Below, piece by piece: positions 7,560 to 15,987 of a stretch of 37,369 bases of DNA. The stretch is from Legionella sp. (GTDB lineage: Bacteria; Pseudomonadota; Gammaproteobacteria; Legionellales; Legionellaceae). Position 1 is the stretch's first letter. Each line of letters opens with the position of its first letter. Under the pieces are notes generated by a model. It was not told the DNA's origin and searched no databases. It worked only from the letters and a program-made list of their open reading frames with translations. The stretch covers positions 1-37,369 of the forward strand of contig PKDH01000047.1 in assembly GCA_002863045.1 (NCBI GenBank), given 5' to 3'. Made by a program: the position numbers and the translations under genes.

Positions 7560-8123
7560 TCAAGTTTTTTTCACAAGTAACGGCCAGGCGATGGATAGAT
7601 AAATAATCATCGACCAAATCGTTAAGATTGCTGACACATAAAGCAGCACAAAACCAATCATACCACCCCATGAATCATGAGGGTCACATAATACTAACAA
7701 GAGCAAGGCTGCCATTTGGGCAGTGGTTTTTATTTTGCCCACAAAGTTAACAGCTACACTGGTACGACTACCAATTACCGCCATCCATTCTCGAAGCGAT
7801 GAAATTACAATTTCGCGCCCCACAATAACCATTGCCGGCAATGTGATGTAATCAATATCCTTGGCGCCTACCAGCAACAACAAAGCACAAGCAACCAATA
7901 ATTTATCCGCCACAGGATCTAAAAAAGCGCCGAAAGTTGAGGTTAATTGCATTTTGCGTGCCAAATAACCATCTAACCAATCGGTAAAACTTGCCAGAGC
8001 AAAAACCGTAGCAGCCGCTAAATGAGCGCCTTTAAACGGTAAATAAAATAAAACGATAAAAATAGGAATCAAAGCAATACGCATAAGCGTTAGTACATTT
8101 GGCAGGCTTCGAAGTGGATTCAC
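7560..8123 (-). CDS. pgsA: CDP-diacylglycerol-glycerol-3-phosphate 3-phosphatidyltransferase
   Basis: The 187-residue enzyme makes phosphatidylglycerol phosphate from CDP-diacylglycerol and glycerol 3-phosphate in the inner membrane, the committed step to phosphatidylglycerol and cardiolipin. The CDP-alcohol phosphotransferase signature is complete: D48 and D51-G52-x2-A55-R56-x8-G65-x3-D69-x3-D73. Several hydrophobic segments surround it. The start is GTG at 8123, 3 nt after the stop of the phosphatase gene; the resulting N-terminus (MNPLRSLPNVLTLMRIALIP) matches the usual PgsA N-terminus well, so a shorter start at Met14 is unlikely. It is the third gene of rluC-HAD-pgsA and is followed by tRNA-Gly, the arrangement also found in enterobacteria. 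Identification is secure. Confidence 0.95.
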   Translation of the reverse strand: MNPLRSLPNVLTLMRIALIPIFIVLFYLPFKGAHLAAATVFALASFTDWLDGYLARKMQLTSTFGAFLDPVADKLLVACALLLLVGAKDIDYITLPAMVIVGREIVISSLREWMAVIGSRTSVAVNFVGKIKTTAQMAALLLLVLCDPHDSWGGMIGFVLLYVSAILTIWSMIIYLSIAWPLLVKKT

Positions 8124-8126
8124 CGC

Positions 8127-8792
8127 TTAATCCTTGCGTTGAAATAAGTTGAGTGACTCAGCAAGCTCAGGATAATTAAAAAATACCCCCATGGCACCAG
8201 CGGCAAGTAGTGCTGTTATATGCTGGTGATAAAAACTTACGCCTATGGCATCAACATGGCATCCTTTGGCCATTTCAATGTCGGTCACCGAATCACCTAT
8301 CATCAGAGTTTCCTCGGGTAAAACCCCTGCTTGTTCAATAATTTCTTCAAGCATTTGCGTGGCCGGTTTGGCTGTGCATTGGCTCGCTGTGCGCGTTATT
8401 TTAAAAAATGGTTGCAAGTTTGAAGCAACCAACGCTCGGGTTAAACCTTGTTGACCTTTATTAGTCGCAATGGCCAGCATAAAGCCATGCTTGTCTAATT
8501 GCTCAACAAATTCTTTGGCCCCGGGTAATAAGTGTATTTGAGTTAAACGCTGTAAGTGATGATTTTGTACCGCTTGTAGCAATATTTCATGTTCTTTAAG
8601 CGTTAAATGCGGAAACAATCGTTGTAGTGCATGATTTAGACCTAAATCGACCAATTTTCTGGCCAAATCTTCATCTAGTTCACCAAAATTAAGTCTACGC
8701 GCTTCTTTGGCCACATAATAAAAGGTTTGACCTAATGTATCACTTAACGTGCCTTCCCAATCAAATACCACTAAACGATATGGTTTGCTCAT
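8127..8792 (-). CDS. HAD-superfamily phosphatase, phosphoglycolate phosphatase-like
   Basis: A 221-residue HAD subfamily IA hydrolase with a helical cap domain. Motif I is FDWEGTLSD (nucleophile D11), motif II ATNK (109-112), motif III K142 in AKPAT, and motif IV GDSVTDIEMA (D167, D171). The second acidic residue of motif I, normally Asp in DxD, is Glu13; this residue is the general acid/base, so activity may be altered, or the change may be lineage-typical. The overall form is closest to Gph/PGP-type enzymes that clear 2-phosphoglycolate, but the substrate cannot be fixed from sequence. Its ATG overlaps the rluC stop (ATGA, 8789-8792), indicating translational coupling, and pgsA starts 3 nt after its stop. 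Confidence 0.85.
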   Translation of the reverse strand: MSKPYRLVVFDWEGTLSDTLGQTFYYVAKEARRLNFGELDEDLARKLVDLGLNHALQRLFPHLTLKEHEILLQAVQNHHLQRLTQIHLLPGAKEFVEQLDKHGFMLAIATNKGQQGLTRALVASNLQPFFKITRTASQCTAKPATQMLEEIIEQAGVLPEETLMIGDSVTDIEMAKGCHVDAIGVSFYHQHITALLAAGAMGVFFNYPELAESLNLFQRKD

Positions 8793-9730
8793 GATGTGCT
8801 GTTGCTCCCAAGACGCAGCCGATTAAGTGTACCGGCAAACGCTTTATCTAGATTGGCGTCGTATTTATACATGTTGTTATCTAGATTAAATTGAATTGAG
8901 TATGCATGCAAATGAAGTCTTGCTTTATTAAGTTCATCTTGCTTTAAGGCCTCAGCTTGTATGTATTTTAAATCCCCAACAATAGGATGCTTAAGATAGG
9001 CACAATGTACGCGTATTTGATGGGTTCTTCCTGTTTGTGGTAGAACACTTAGCAGCGCATAATACTCAAAATTTTCCAGTAAATGGATACGGGTCAGGGA
9101 TGCTTTACCCTGCTCGCTTACAACAACCATGCGCTCACCTGAGCTTAACGTATTTTTATAAAGTGGCTTATCAACCGTCACCTGTTTAGATTCAAGCCAG
9201 GTGTGATGCACCAAAGCCCAGTACGTTTTTTTAACCAAACGCTCGGCGAATTGACGTTGTAGCTCTTTTAAAACGCGTCTTTTTTTCGCAATGAGCAAAC
9301 ATCCTGATGTCTCTTTATCCAAACGATGAACTAATTCAAGATAGGATAACTCTGTACGCCACTGCCTTAGCGCCTCAATCACACCTAATGACAAACCACT
9401 GCCGCCATGAACGGCCATACCAGCGGGTTTATTAAGTACCATAAAATACTCATTTTCAGCAATGATGCTTTGTTTTAACAAAGTGATGGTCGATTGGCTT
9501 ACATGGATATGCTTGTCAGCGGATACTCGAATGGGTGGCACGCGTAGCACATCATGGGCATGTAATTTGGTGGAAGGTTTTGCCCTTTTTTTGTTAATTC
9601 TCACCTCACCTTGGCGAATAATGCGATAAAAATGGCTTTTGGGTACCCCTTTTAACGTACGGATTAAATAATTATCCAAACGCTGACCTTCATCATTAGG
9701 GGCAATGGTGATATAACTTACTTGACTCAT
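8789..9730 (-). CDS. rluC: 23S rRNA pseudouridine synthase RluC
   Basis: A 313-residue RluA-family pseudouridine synthase. An N-terminal S4 RNA-binding domain (about 15-75, with RLDNYLIRTLKGVPKSHFYR) is followed by the catalytic domain, whose motif HRLDKETSGCLL places the catalytic Asp at 138. A later motif GRTHQIRVH is typical for the family. RluC modifies U955, U2504 and U2580 of 23S rRNA in E. coli. Placement directly divergent from rne, as in E. coli, supports RluC over RluD, which has the same domains. It leads the rluC-HAD-pgsA operon and overlaps the next gene by 4 nt. Confidence 0.92.
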   Translation of the reverse strand: MSQVSYITIAPNDEGQRLDNYLIRTLKGVPKSHFYRIIRQGEVRINKKRAKPSTKLHAHDVLRVPPIRVSADKHIHVSQSTITLLKQSIIAENEYFMVLNKPAGMAVHGGSGLSLGVIEALRQWRTELSYLELVHRLDKETSGCLLIAKKRRVLKELQRQFAERLVKKTYWALVHHTWLESKQVTVDKPLYKNTLSSGERMVVVSEQGKASLTRIHLLENFEYYALLSVLPQTGRTHQIRVHCAYLKHPIVGDLKYIQAEALKQDELNKARLHLHAYSIQFNLDNNMYKYDANLDKAFAGTLNRLRLGSNSTS

Positions 9731-9791
9731 TTATAAAAACCTATTTGCGTTGTAATATTTTTTTGCTAGAATGTTTGACGGTAAAATATCT

Positions 9792-9797
9792 ATTATA
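9792..9797 (-). promoter_or_regulatory. Possible -10 element for rluC
   Basis: TATAAT on the minus strand, 61 nt upstream of the rluC ATG. The -35 position (about 9815-9820) is a poor match, so the call rests on the perfect -10 and its place only. Confidence 0.35.
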
Positions 9798-9846
9798 CAA
9801 AATTTTACGCAATAAAAAGACCATGTGTCATATGAAAAAAATTTTT

Positions 9847-9868
9847 ATCGATGAATGCATCGATTTTT
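9847..9868 (+). promoter_or_regulatory. Hairpin with T-tract in the rne leader region
   Basis: ATCGATG (9847-9853) and CATCGAT (9858-9864) pair perfectly around a 4-nt loop, and T residues follow (9864-9868). It has the form of a small terminator or attenuator upstream of rne. The stem is AT-rich and short, so function is uncertain. Confidence 0.3.
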
Positions 9869-10165
9869 AAACGCGCTTGCCTTAGGTTAACGACATAAGG
9901 AGCTAATCTAATATCATCACCCACGTAACTGAAATTGATTGCTAGGTCAGGCTTAAACACCGACCTTTTAAACATAAACGAATATACCAGATACCTGCGC
10001 ATATCAGACATACTGGATTCATCGCGACTTTCAACCATAAGAGCGTCAAATCAATCCAATTGTATGCACCATTATAGTTATGGGTTATTTGCGTTTGGTC
10101 TGCCTTAAGTGATATTAGACATATCTTATCCATTAGCCATTGCAAGGCCTTTATCGAGGTTTGTA

Positions 10166-12157
10166 ATGACAAAATTAGAAAAAATGCTAATCAATGCAAC
10201 TCAGTCAGAAGAAATTAGGGTCGCATTGGTTAAAAATAATCATCTCTACGATTTAGACATCGACTGCCCGTTATTCGATGTTAAAAAAAAGGGCAACATT
10301 TATAAAGCTACGGTCACAAGGATTGAACCAAGCCTTGATGCAGTATTTGTTAATTATGGTGCCAAGCGTCAAGGTTTTTTACCTTTCAAAGAAATTGCAG
10401 CTAATTATCTAAAAACTCCTGCTGACGAGGGTAATGACACCAAGCTGCCACTCAATGCTTTAATTCGTGAAGGTCAAGAACTACTCATTCAAGTTGATAA
10501 GGAAGAACGCGGCAGCAAGGGTGCAGCTTTAACGACCTATATCACGCTTGCGGGCTGCTATCTGGTTTTAATGCCTAATAATCCTAACTCAGGCGGCATT
10601 TCACGCCGTATTGAAGGCGATGATCGTGATGAGTTAAAAGCCACCCTAAACGCGCTTGAATTACCAGAAGGTATGGGCCTTATCATTCGCACCGCAGGTG
10701 TTGGTAAAGGTCAAGAAGAATTACAAGCTGATTTAGATATGCTGTGTAATCAATGGCAGGCCATTCAGCAAGCCTATCAACGTCAATTAGCGCCCTGCTT
10801 AATTCATCAAGAAGGTGATGTGATTATTCGCTCGATTCGCGATAATTTGCGCAAATCGATTGCTGAAATCATCATCGATGATCAAATCTCCTACATCAAG
10901 GCCAAGCAATACATCGAGCAGGTTAAGCCTGATTTTTTACCTAACCTTAAGCTTTATAACAGTGCTGTGCCATTGTTTACGTTTTATCAAATTGAAAGCC
11001 AAATAGAAACTGCTTATCAACGGCAAGTCTTATTACCCTCAGGCGGCGCACTGGTCATTGACCGTACCGAAGCGTTGGTATCTATTGATATTAACTCCGC
11101 CAAAGCCACAAGTGGTGCGGATATTGAAACCACCGCACTTAATACCAACTTAGAAGCCGCGGATGAAATTGCCCGACAATTGCGGTTACGTGATTTAGGT
11201 GGGTTGGTGGTCATTGATTTTATCGACATGGGTGCCTCAAAAAATCAACGAGAAGTTGAAAATCGTCTAAAAGAGGCTTTAAAAGCTGATAGAGCGCGCA
11301 TTCAGGTTGGGCGTATTTCACGGTTTGGTTTATTAGAAATGTCACGCCAACGCCTACGATTATCGCTTGGTGAAACTGCACAAGATGTCTGCCCACGTTG
11401 TGAGGGGCGCGGTACAGTGCGTAATATTCAGTCACATGTTTTGTCTATTGTGCGCCTTATCGAAGAAGAAGCCATCAAAGATAAAACCGCTGAGGTACAT
11501 GTGCAATTACCCGTAGAATTAGCGACTTTTATCATCAATGAAAAACGTGATTTTATCTTAAATATTGAAAAGCGCCATCACATACAAGTCCTTATTATCG
11601 CCAACCCTTATATTCAAGCACCACAATATACCCTAACGCGCTTAAAAGAAGATAATATTGGTAAACACAAAAAACCAAGCTATACGCTGATCCAAGAACC
11701 CACTGTGGCTTTATCACGCAGCCCATCTGCTGTTGATAAACAAAGTGAACCCGCGGTTAAATCGCTCTTACAACAACCAGCCACTAAAAGACATGAAATT
11801 GGCATCATGAAGCGTTTATGGCACGCCTTGTTTGGCACCCCTGAATCACCTGAAAGCGTTGAGCATACCGTTCATGTGGTTAAGCCTGTGACTCAAAATC
11901 ATAACCAAGTTAAACCTAACAAACCTCGCCAAGATAGGCGACCCAACCAGCCGCAACAACGACGACGTCGCGCGCCTGCTAATCAAAATAACTCAGCCAA
12001 TCGCTCAAATACGCCACCAACCTCAAGCAATACCAATCAACCCAAAAAGCGTGCGCAAAATACCAAATCGGCGAACGCCGCTAAAACCGCACCCAAAGCT
12101 GAGACAAATCCACCGAAAAAAGAAGCAACCCCTCAGCAAACATCTGCTCAAGAGTGA
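10166..12157 (+). CDS. rne: Ribonuclease E (short form)
   Basis: A 663-residue RNase E/G endoribonuclease that starts mRNA decay and processes rRNA and tRNA precursors by cleaving AU-rich single-stranded sites. An S1 RNA-binding domain (about 35-125) is followed by the DNase I-like catalytic core with metal-binding D308 (SIDINSA) and D351 (VIDFIDM). A zinc-link CPRCEGRG has C409 and C412, where two protomers share Zn. The C-terminal 150 residues are Pro/Gln/Asn/Arg-rich with an arginine cluster (QQRRRRAP), but far shorter than the degradosome scaffold of the 1,061-residue E. coli protein. I choose ATG 10166: GAGG lies 6 nt upstream, and [13 protein letters not shown] aligns with the known N-terminus. 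The frame is open back to 10109 without a better start. It is followed by a strong terminator. Confidence 0.95.
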   Translation: MTKLEKMLINATQSEEIRVALVKNNHLYDLDIDCPLFDVKKKGNIYKATVTRIEPSLDAVFVNYGAKRQGFLPFKEIAANYLKTPADEGNDTKLPLNALIREGQELLIQVDKEERGSKGAALTTYITLAGCYLVLMPNNPNSGGISRRIEGDDRDELKATLNALELPEGMGLIIRTAGVGKGQEELQADLDMLCNQWQAIQQAYQRQLAPCLIHQEGDVIIRSIRDNLRKSIAEIIIDDQISYIKAKQYIEQVKPDFLPNLKLYNSAVPLFTFYQIESQIETAYQRQVLLPSGGALVIDRTEALVSIDINSAKATSGADIETTALNTNLEAADEIARQLRLRDLGGLVVIDFIDMGASKNQREVENRLKEALKADRARIQVGRISRFGLLEMSRQRLRLSLGETAQDVCPRCEGRGTVRNIQSHVLSIVRLIEEEAIKDKTAEVHVQLPVELATFIINEKRDFILNIEKRHHIQVLIIANPYIQAPQYTLTRLKEDNIGKHKKPSYTLIQEPTVALSRSPSAVDKQSEPAVKSLLQQPATKRHEIGIMKRLWHALFGTPESPESVEHTVHVVKPVTQNHNQVKPNKPRQDRRPNQPQQRRRRAPANQNNSANRSNTPPTSSNTNQPKKRAQNTKSANAAKTAPKAETNPPKKEATPQQTSAQE

Positions 12158-12159
12158 TT

Positions 12160-12187
12160 AAAAAAGGCCTTTATAAAGGCCTTTTTT
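12160..12187 (+). terminator. Perfect palindromic intrinsic terminator after rne
   Basis: A 28-bp perfect palindrome: six A, a GGCCTTTATAAAGGCC core, then six T. It starts 3 nt after the rne stop codon. Its symmetry lets it end transcription from either side, including the minus-strand gene at 12218-12643. Confidence 0.9.
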
Positions 12188-12217
12188 AATCCAAATTGTA
12201 CTGTCTGAATTTTTATG

Positions 12218-12643
12218 CTACATAAGCTGGGGAGTCGCCACGACTGAATCATCTTGGGTTTTTTTAGCCTCTAGATAGGCAGCAGTACCAAATGCCGCAC
12301 CCAACACCAGAGATGTCGCCACTATTGCCGCATAAATTGCCAATACCGTTACAAACACGGTAGGTGATAAGCCAAATAGTATAATGCCTATACCCCACGC
12401 TACAGGCTCAGCGAGCAATGCTGCACCAACCAAACCTACACCACCAAACCAGATAGCTGCCCTACATTTAGCACTAAGTCCTTGGGGCTGTTGCGTTTTA
12501 TTGGTAAAAAAATTAGGGGTTTGAGCGTTATTTTTAGAAATTGGCGTTGGGTTCTCTGAACCTAATAACGTTTCTTCTAAGCGTGGCGTATCTTTCTGCA
12601 GATTAATGGGAGCGTTTTGGCTTGATTGCTCATGTGATGGCAT
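12218..12643 (-). CDS. Small hypothetical membrane protein, effector-like layout
   Basis: A 141-residue protein of no family I recognise. The first 60 residues are polar and rich in Asn, Gln, Pro, Ser and Thr. Then come two to three Ala/Gly/Val-rich hydrophobic stretches (about 63-85 and 88-125) and a short polar tail (LEAKKTQDDSVVATPQLM). There is no signal peptide at the N-terminus. A polar N-terminal domain with hydrophobic hairpins near the C-terminus is also seen at the end of the ankyrin protein at 1699-3868, and is common in secreted membrane-inserting effectors; this is inference. It is monocistronic, reading toward the bidirectional terminator at 12160-12187. Confidence 0.6.
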   Translation of the reverse strand: MPSHEQSSQNAPINLQKDTPRLEETLLGSENPTPISKNNAQTPNFFTNKTQQPQGLSAKCRAAIWFGGVGLVGAALLAEPVAWGIGIILFGLSPTVFVTVLAIYAAIVATSLVLGAAFGTAAYLEAKKTQDDSVVATPQLM

Positions 12644-12815
12644 AAATTATTCGTATCAGTTCGTGATATTGCTAACAGAATAAAACAAAAAAGTTTAAAT
12701 GTAAATTATTTATACAAACTTTTATAATATTTAGAGTTTATTTATCTTTGGCGCATCTTTTTTGCTACAGCCTGGCCATTGAATCAATTATTAGTTCTAA
12801 GTCGCAAAAATATTT

Positions 12816-14204
12816 TTAGGACTGTGCTAAATGATAGGCATCAACACCGCAATCATCTAAAATTTTTAGCAAATTCTGCCCCTTGCGCGTTAACTTTTTT
12901 TGACAATAAGTGATTAGATAAGTTCTTAAAATATAGCGATAATCAGGTTCAGTTAACACAGCAAGTATTTGCTCAGCGCGTTTTAAATGAGCGGGCTTGG
13001 TATGGTCGCAGGCTTGAAATAACACTGCTGCCAACATTGAGGCAATGCTGGCTTTGCGTTTGGGTGTGGCGTGATAAAAGCGCTCAACGCACTCATAAAG
13101 GGCGCGGTCTTTGTCCCATTCGAGGTATAAATAATATAAATCGAGCGCTTGTAGTTCAGCGTCTTTGGGCGTATTAACAAAATTTTGTAGCATAAAAGCC
13201 ACCGGCATCGCCGCTTGGATGTTTGCCCATGAGCAATTGCCTGATATTTGCGCACTGATAGGCATTTGGTGTACGGGGACTAACCCTAATTGCTGATTAA
13301 TTGTTTGATGAAAATAAGCACGGCTTTGTTTTTTATATAAAAATGCTTTGATAAAAGTTAAATCGACTTTTTCGGGGTGCGTTAAGCGGTAAATATTAAT
13401 GCTGCCTTCTTTTAAGCTATTTTCGCCTCTATCTATTTTGACCCACCATTGTTTATAGCGCATAAAACACATGGCATGCCCCGAGCTTGCAGCCGGTAAA
13501 ATCAATAAAGGTGCTTGTATGAGTGTGTGAATATCTCCTAAGTCTTTTTCATTTAACGCCGGCAAATGTTGATAGGCAAGCAAACGCGCTGCAACCTCAT
13601 AGGCTTTAATGACTTGCTGTAAACTTTGAAAATGCCGACGCAAATGGCGCGCTGAATAGCTGTTGATAAAGCGCTTGAGTGAATCTTTAATCACCGCCAC
13701 ACTAAACTCTAAAATAAATCCTTCATAATCAAGCTCAATGTATTCTTCCTTCGCGTTCAAAATATCAACACAACCACTTAACTCGAAGCGATGCCCTAAT
13801 AATTTGCCTGAGATAAAATCCAGTGCCATATCTGCTTTTGCACCGTAATGATACAACAAATTTTTTAATGCTTGTTGGCGGCGCAACAGTGGGTAAACCA
13901 ACACCGATAAGCCGCTACTGGTGTAAGCATTGGCATAAGCACCATGCTCAAGCAGTAATTTGGCTTGTGCGATATCGGCATTATCCACTGCCCAATGTAA
14001 GGGCGTGCGCCCGGCCACATCTTGCTTATTCACGTCAACGCCGGCGGCAAGCAGCGCTTTAGCGGTATCAAGTTGCCTGGTAATAACGCATTCAATGAGC
14101 GGCGTAAACCCGTATTCATCAATATCATCTAATGAGTCACCTTGGCGCTGATAAAACGCTAAATCAGGCATCTGACCTTTTAAAATATCTTGAGCAATAC
14201 TCAT
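12816..14204 (-). CDS. Ankyrin-repeat protein with cysteine-protease-like domain (AnkH/LegA3-like)
   Basis: The 462-residue protein begins with three to four ankyrin repeats (about 28-125: YGFTPLIECV, then AGRTPLHWAVDN). The remainder carries residues that look like a cysteine protease triad in the order His-Asp-Cys: GHAMCFMRY (H243), WVKIDRGENS (D258), and QISGNCSWANIQAA (Q319, C324). The C-x-W-A context after an upstream Gln is papain-like, although papain itself runs Cys-His-Asn. Ankyrin repeats followed by a protease-like fold recall AnkH/LegA3, a core Dot/Icm effector of Legionella of similar length; I make this link from memory of the architecture. No signal peptide is present. It overlaps the upstream gene by 4 nt (ATGA at 14201-14204), so the two are coupled and may act together. 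Confidence 0.75.
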   Translation of the reverse strand: MSIAQDILKGQMPDLAFYQRQGDSLDDIDEYGFTPLIECVITRQLDTAKALLAAGVDVNKQDVAGRTPLHWAVDNADIAQAKLLLEHGAYANAYTSSGLSVLVYPLLRRQQALKNLLYHYGAKADMALDFISGKLLGHRFELSGCVDILNAKEEYIELDYEGFILEFSVAVIKDSLKRFINSYSARHLRRHFQSLQQVIKAYEVAARLLAYQHLPALNEKDLGDIHTLIQAPLLILPAASSGHAMCFMRYKQWWVKIDRGENSLKEGSINIYRLTHPEKVDLTFIKAFLYKKQSRAYFHQTINQQLGLVPVHQMPISAQISGNCSWANIQAAMPVAFMLQNFVNTPKDAELQALDLYYLYLEWDKDRALYECVERFYHATPKRKASIASMLAAVLFQACDHTKPAHLKRAEQILAVLTEPDYRYILRTYLITYCQKKLTRKGQNLLKILDDCGVDAYHLAQS

Positions 14205-14902
14205 GATGGTTTAGGTTTAGGTGATGAAGAAAAAGCTGGCATATTGCCTAGGCGCAGCTGTTTTTCCATTTCTTGTTCACGTTTGGCATTGTCAAACTCA
14301 CGGCGCGCTTCACTGTTAAGGGGCGGTTCGGGATTTAAGTTGGGGTCAATACCATCAAAGCGTTGATTCGCCAACCAAGGGTGTTGTGCTAAACCATTTT
14401 GCATCGTCTCACCAGCTGCAGGCGCGTCGAAATTTTTTTCACGAGTATGAACTTTACTCCCGAACCGGCGGCGCAACTCAGCCTGCTCAGCTAAATGCCG
14501 CTCATGAGCATCAAAGGCGGTATCTTCGGCTAAATAACTAACCGCCTCACTTGCAGCCGCAAAACTATCAAAACCTGTTAGTTCAGCTTCACTAAAGCCG
14601 GCTGCCAGTAATTGGCTTTTACTAAAACCACGTGATTTAAGTGTTCGCGCACTAATGCCCGCCAAACGTAAATCAGCCAAGCTGATATTTGCTTGTAATA
14701 ATGCATCCACATCAAAGCCGGCATGATAAAGTTGAATGGCCGAAAACCCCGCCGCTTTTAAGCGGCCTAAGCTGCAATCATTGAGTTCACGAATGCTCTT
14801 AGCCGTAACCCCTTCTTGTTGTAATTGGGTAAGCGCTTTTAGTCGGCAACCGGCGCCTATGATGCGTTTTTTAAGCTGTTTGTTGAGAATCGCTTGACTC
14901 AT
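14201..14902 (-). CDS. Protein with DotG/IcmE-type decapeptide repeats
   Basis: A 233-residue protein. Residues about 31-110 are eight consecutive ten-residue units of the form GFSxxxLxxA (for example GFSAIQLYHA, GFDVDALLQA, NISLADLRLA, GISARTLKSR, GFSKSQLLAA). The same pattern forms the long middle region of DotG/IcmE of the Dot/Icm type IV secretion system, which has many more units and a VirB10 domain. That domain, a signal peptide and membrane segments are all missing here, so this is not DotG itself. The C-terminal half is charged, with REQEMEKQ about 20 residues before the end, reminiscent of the Glu-rich signal of Dot/Icm substrates. It starts 47 nt after asd and overlaps the ankyrin gene by 4 nt. 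Function is unknown; an adaptor or effector role is inference. Confidence 0.7.
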   Translation of the reverse strand: MSQAILNKQLKKRIIGAGCRLKALTQLQQEGVTAKSIRELNDCSLGRLKAAGFSAIQLYHAGFDVDALLQANISLADLRLAGISARTLKSRGFSKSQLLAAGFSEAELTGFDSFAAASEAVSYLAEDTAFDAHERHLAEQAELRRRFGSKVHTREKNFDAPAAGETMQNGLAQHPWLANQRFDGIDPNLNPEPPLNSEARREFDNAKREQEMEKQLRLGNMPAFSSSPKPKPS

Positions 14903-14948
14903 ACTAATTCATTAACCAACAAGAATGATTTCTACAGTTGAGTATAAA

Positions 14949-15971
14949 TTATAAATATTGCTGCTGCAGGATTTCAGCAATTTGCACGGCATTGGTTGCC
15001 GCGCCTTTGCGAATATTATCAGCCACTACCCACAGATTTAAGCCACAAGGGTGCGAAATATCTTCACGAATGCGCCCAACAAGCACTTTATCTTGACCAA
15101 TGGCATGGGTAAATGGGGTCGGGTAATGTTGTTTTTTGGGGTCATCTATAACTTTTACCCCAGGCGCTTGTCGTAAAGTGGCCCGTGCCTCATCCACACT
15201 CAAAGGCGCCATTAACTCTAAATGAATGGCTTCAGAATGACCATACAATACCGGCACACGTACCGCTGTTGGGTTCACTAAAATCCTATCATCTGCGAGG
15301 ATTTTTTGGGTTTCCCACACCATCTTCATCTCTTCACGGGTGTAATTATTTTCCAAAAACTCATCAATGTGCGGCAATACATTAAAGGCAATTTGCTGCG
15401 CATAGACCTCACTTTTAGCCGGCTTACCATTTAATAGTTGGCCAAGCTGAGTGATAAGCTCACTAATGGCCTGCTTGCCTGAACCAGAAACTGATTGGTA
15501 GGTTGCCACATTAATCCGCTTAATCCCTACAGCATCATGAATGGGCTTGAGTGCGACCAACATTTGAATCGTCGAGCAGTTTGGATTGGCAATGATATTT
15601 TGATGCACATAATCGGCGATGCAGTAGGCGTTAACTTCTGGAATAACTAGCGGCACATCCGGGTCATAGCGGTACGTCGAACTGTTATCAATGACCACAC
15701 ATCCGGCGTTAACCGCTTCGGGTACATAGCGTTTGGTTAATTCAGAACCTATGGCAAACAACGCAATTTGTACCTGGCTAAAATCAAATGCATCTAATGA
15801 CTGCACAGTAATTTTTTCTTTTTTATATAAAAAAGATTGATTCTCAGAGCGTTCACTGGCTAATAAAAAAAGTTGATTTAAAGGAAAATTACGCGCTTCA
15901 AGCACCTCTAGCATTGCTTTGCCAACCACCCCGGTGGCACCAACAATGGCAATATTCGTCATTTGATTCAT
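14949..15971 (-). CDS. asd: Aspartate-semialdehyde dehydrogenase
   Basis: A 340-residue enzyme that reduces aspartyl-4-phosphate to aspartate 4-semialdehyde with NADPH, the branch point to lysine, diaminopimelate, threonine and methionine. The NADP-binding GATGVVG lies at 11-17, the active-site Cys is C132 in NPNCSTIQ, and the catalytic His is in VLYGHSEAIH (H245). The length and motif spacing match the shorter Asd2 type (about 340) rather than the 367-residue enterobacterial type. The N-terminus MNQMTNIAIV leaves Met4 as an alternative start. It lies 16 nt downstream of aroC in a unit that begins with prmB. Diaminopimelate need makes this gene likely essential. Confidence 0.95.
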   Translation of the reverse strand: MNQMTNIAIVGATGVVGKAMLEVLEARNFPLNQLFLLASERSENQSFLYKKEKITVQSLDAFDFSQVQIALFAIGSELTKRYVPEAVNAGCVVIDNSSTYRYDPDVPLVIPEVNAYCIADYVHQNIIANPNCSTIQMLVALKPIHDAVGIKRINVATYQSVSGSGKQAISELITQLGQLLNGKPAKSEVYAQQIAFNVLPHIDEFLENNYTREEMKMVWETQKILADDRILVNPTAVRVPVLYGHSEAIHLELMAPLSVDEARATLRQAPGVKVIDDPKKQHYPTPFTHAIGQDKVLVGRIREDISHPCGLNLWVVADNIRKGAATNAVQIAEILQQQYL

Positions 15972-15987
15972 TTTTTTAAACTCCCCC

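Larger units (their letters stand above)
9731..10165. other. Divergent rluC-rne intergenic region, probable long rne leader
   Basis: About 435 bp without a credible gene separates rluC from rne. In E. coli the rne mRNA has a 361-nt leader that mediates autoregulation by RNase E, so a long untranslated leader is plausible here. A perfect hairpin lies at 9847-9864 and a possible rluC promoter at 9792-9797. Two minus-strand frames in this stretch look random. Confidence 0.5.

Noticed and set aside
9805..10172. Two overlapping minus-strand reading frames (77 and 76 codons) between rluC and rne
   Set aside because: They overlap each other in different frames, have no ribosome site, no family resemblance and unusual composition. 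The region is better explained as the rne leader.
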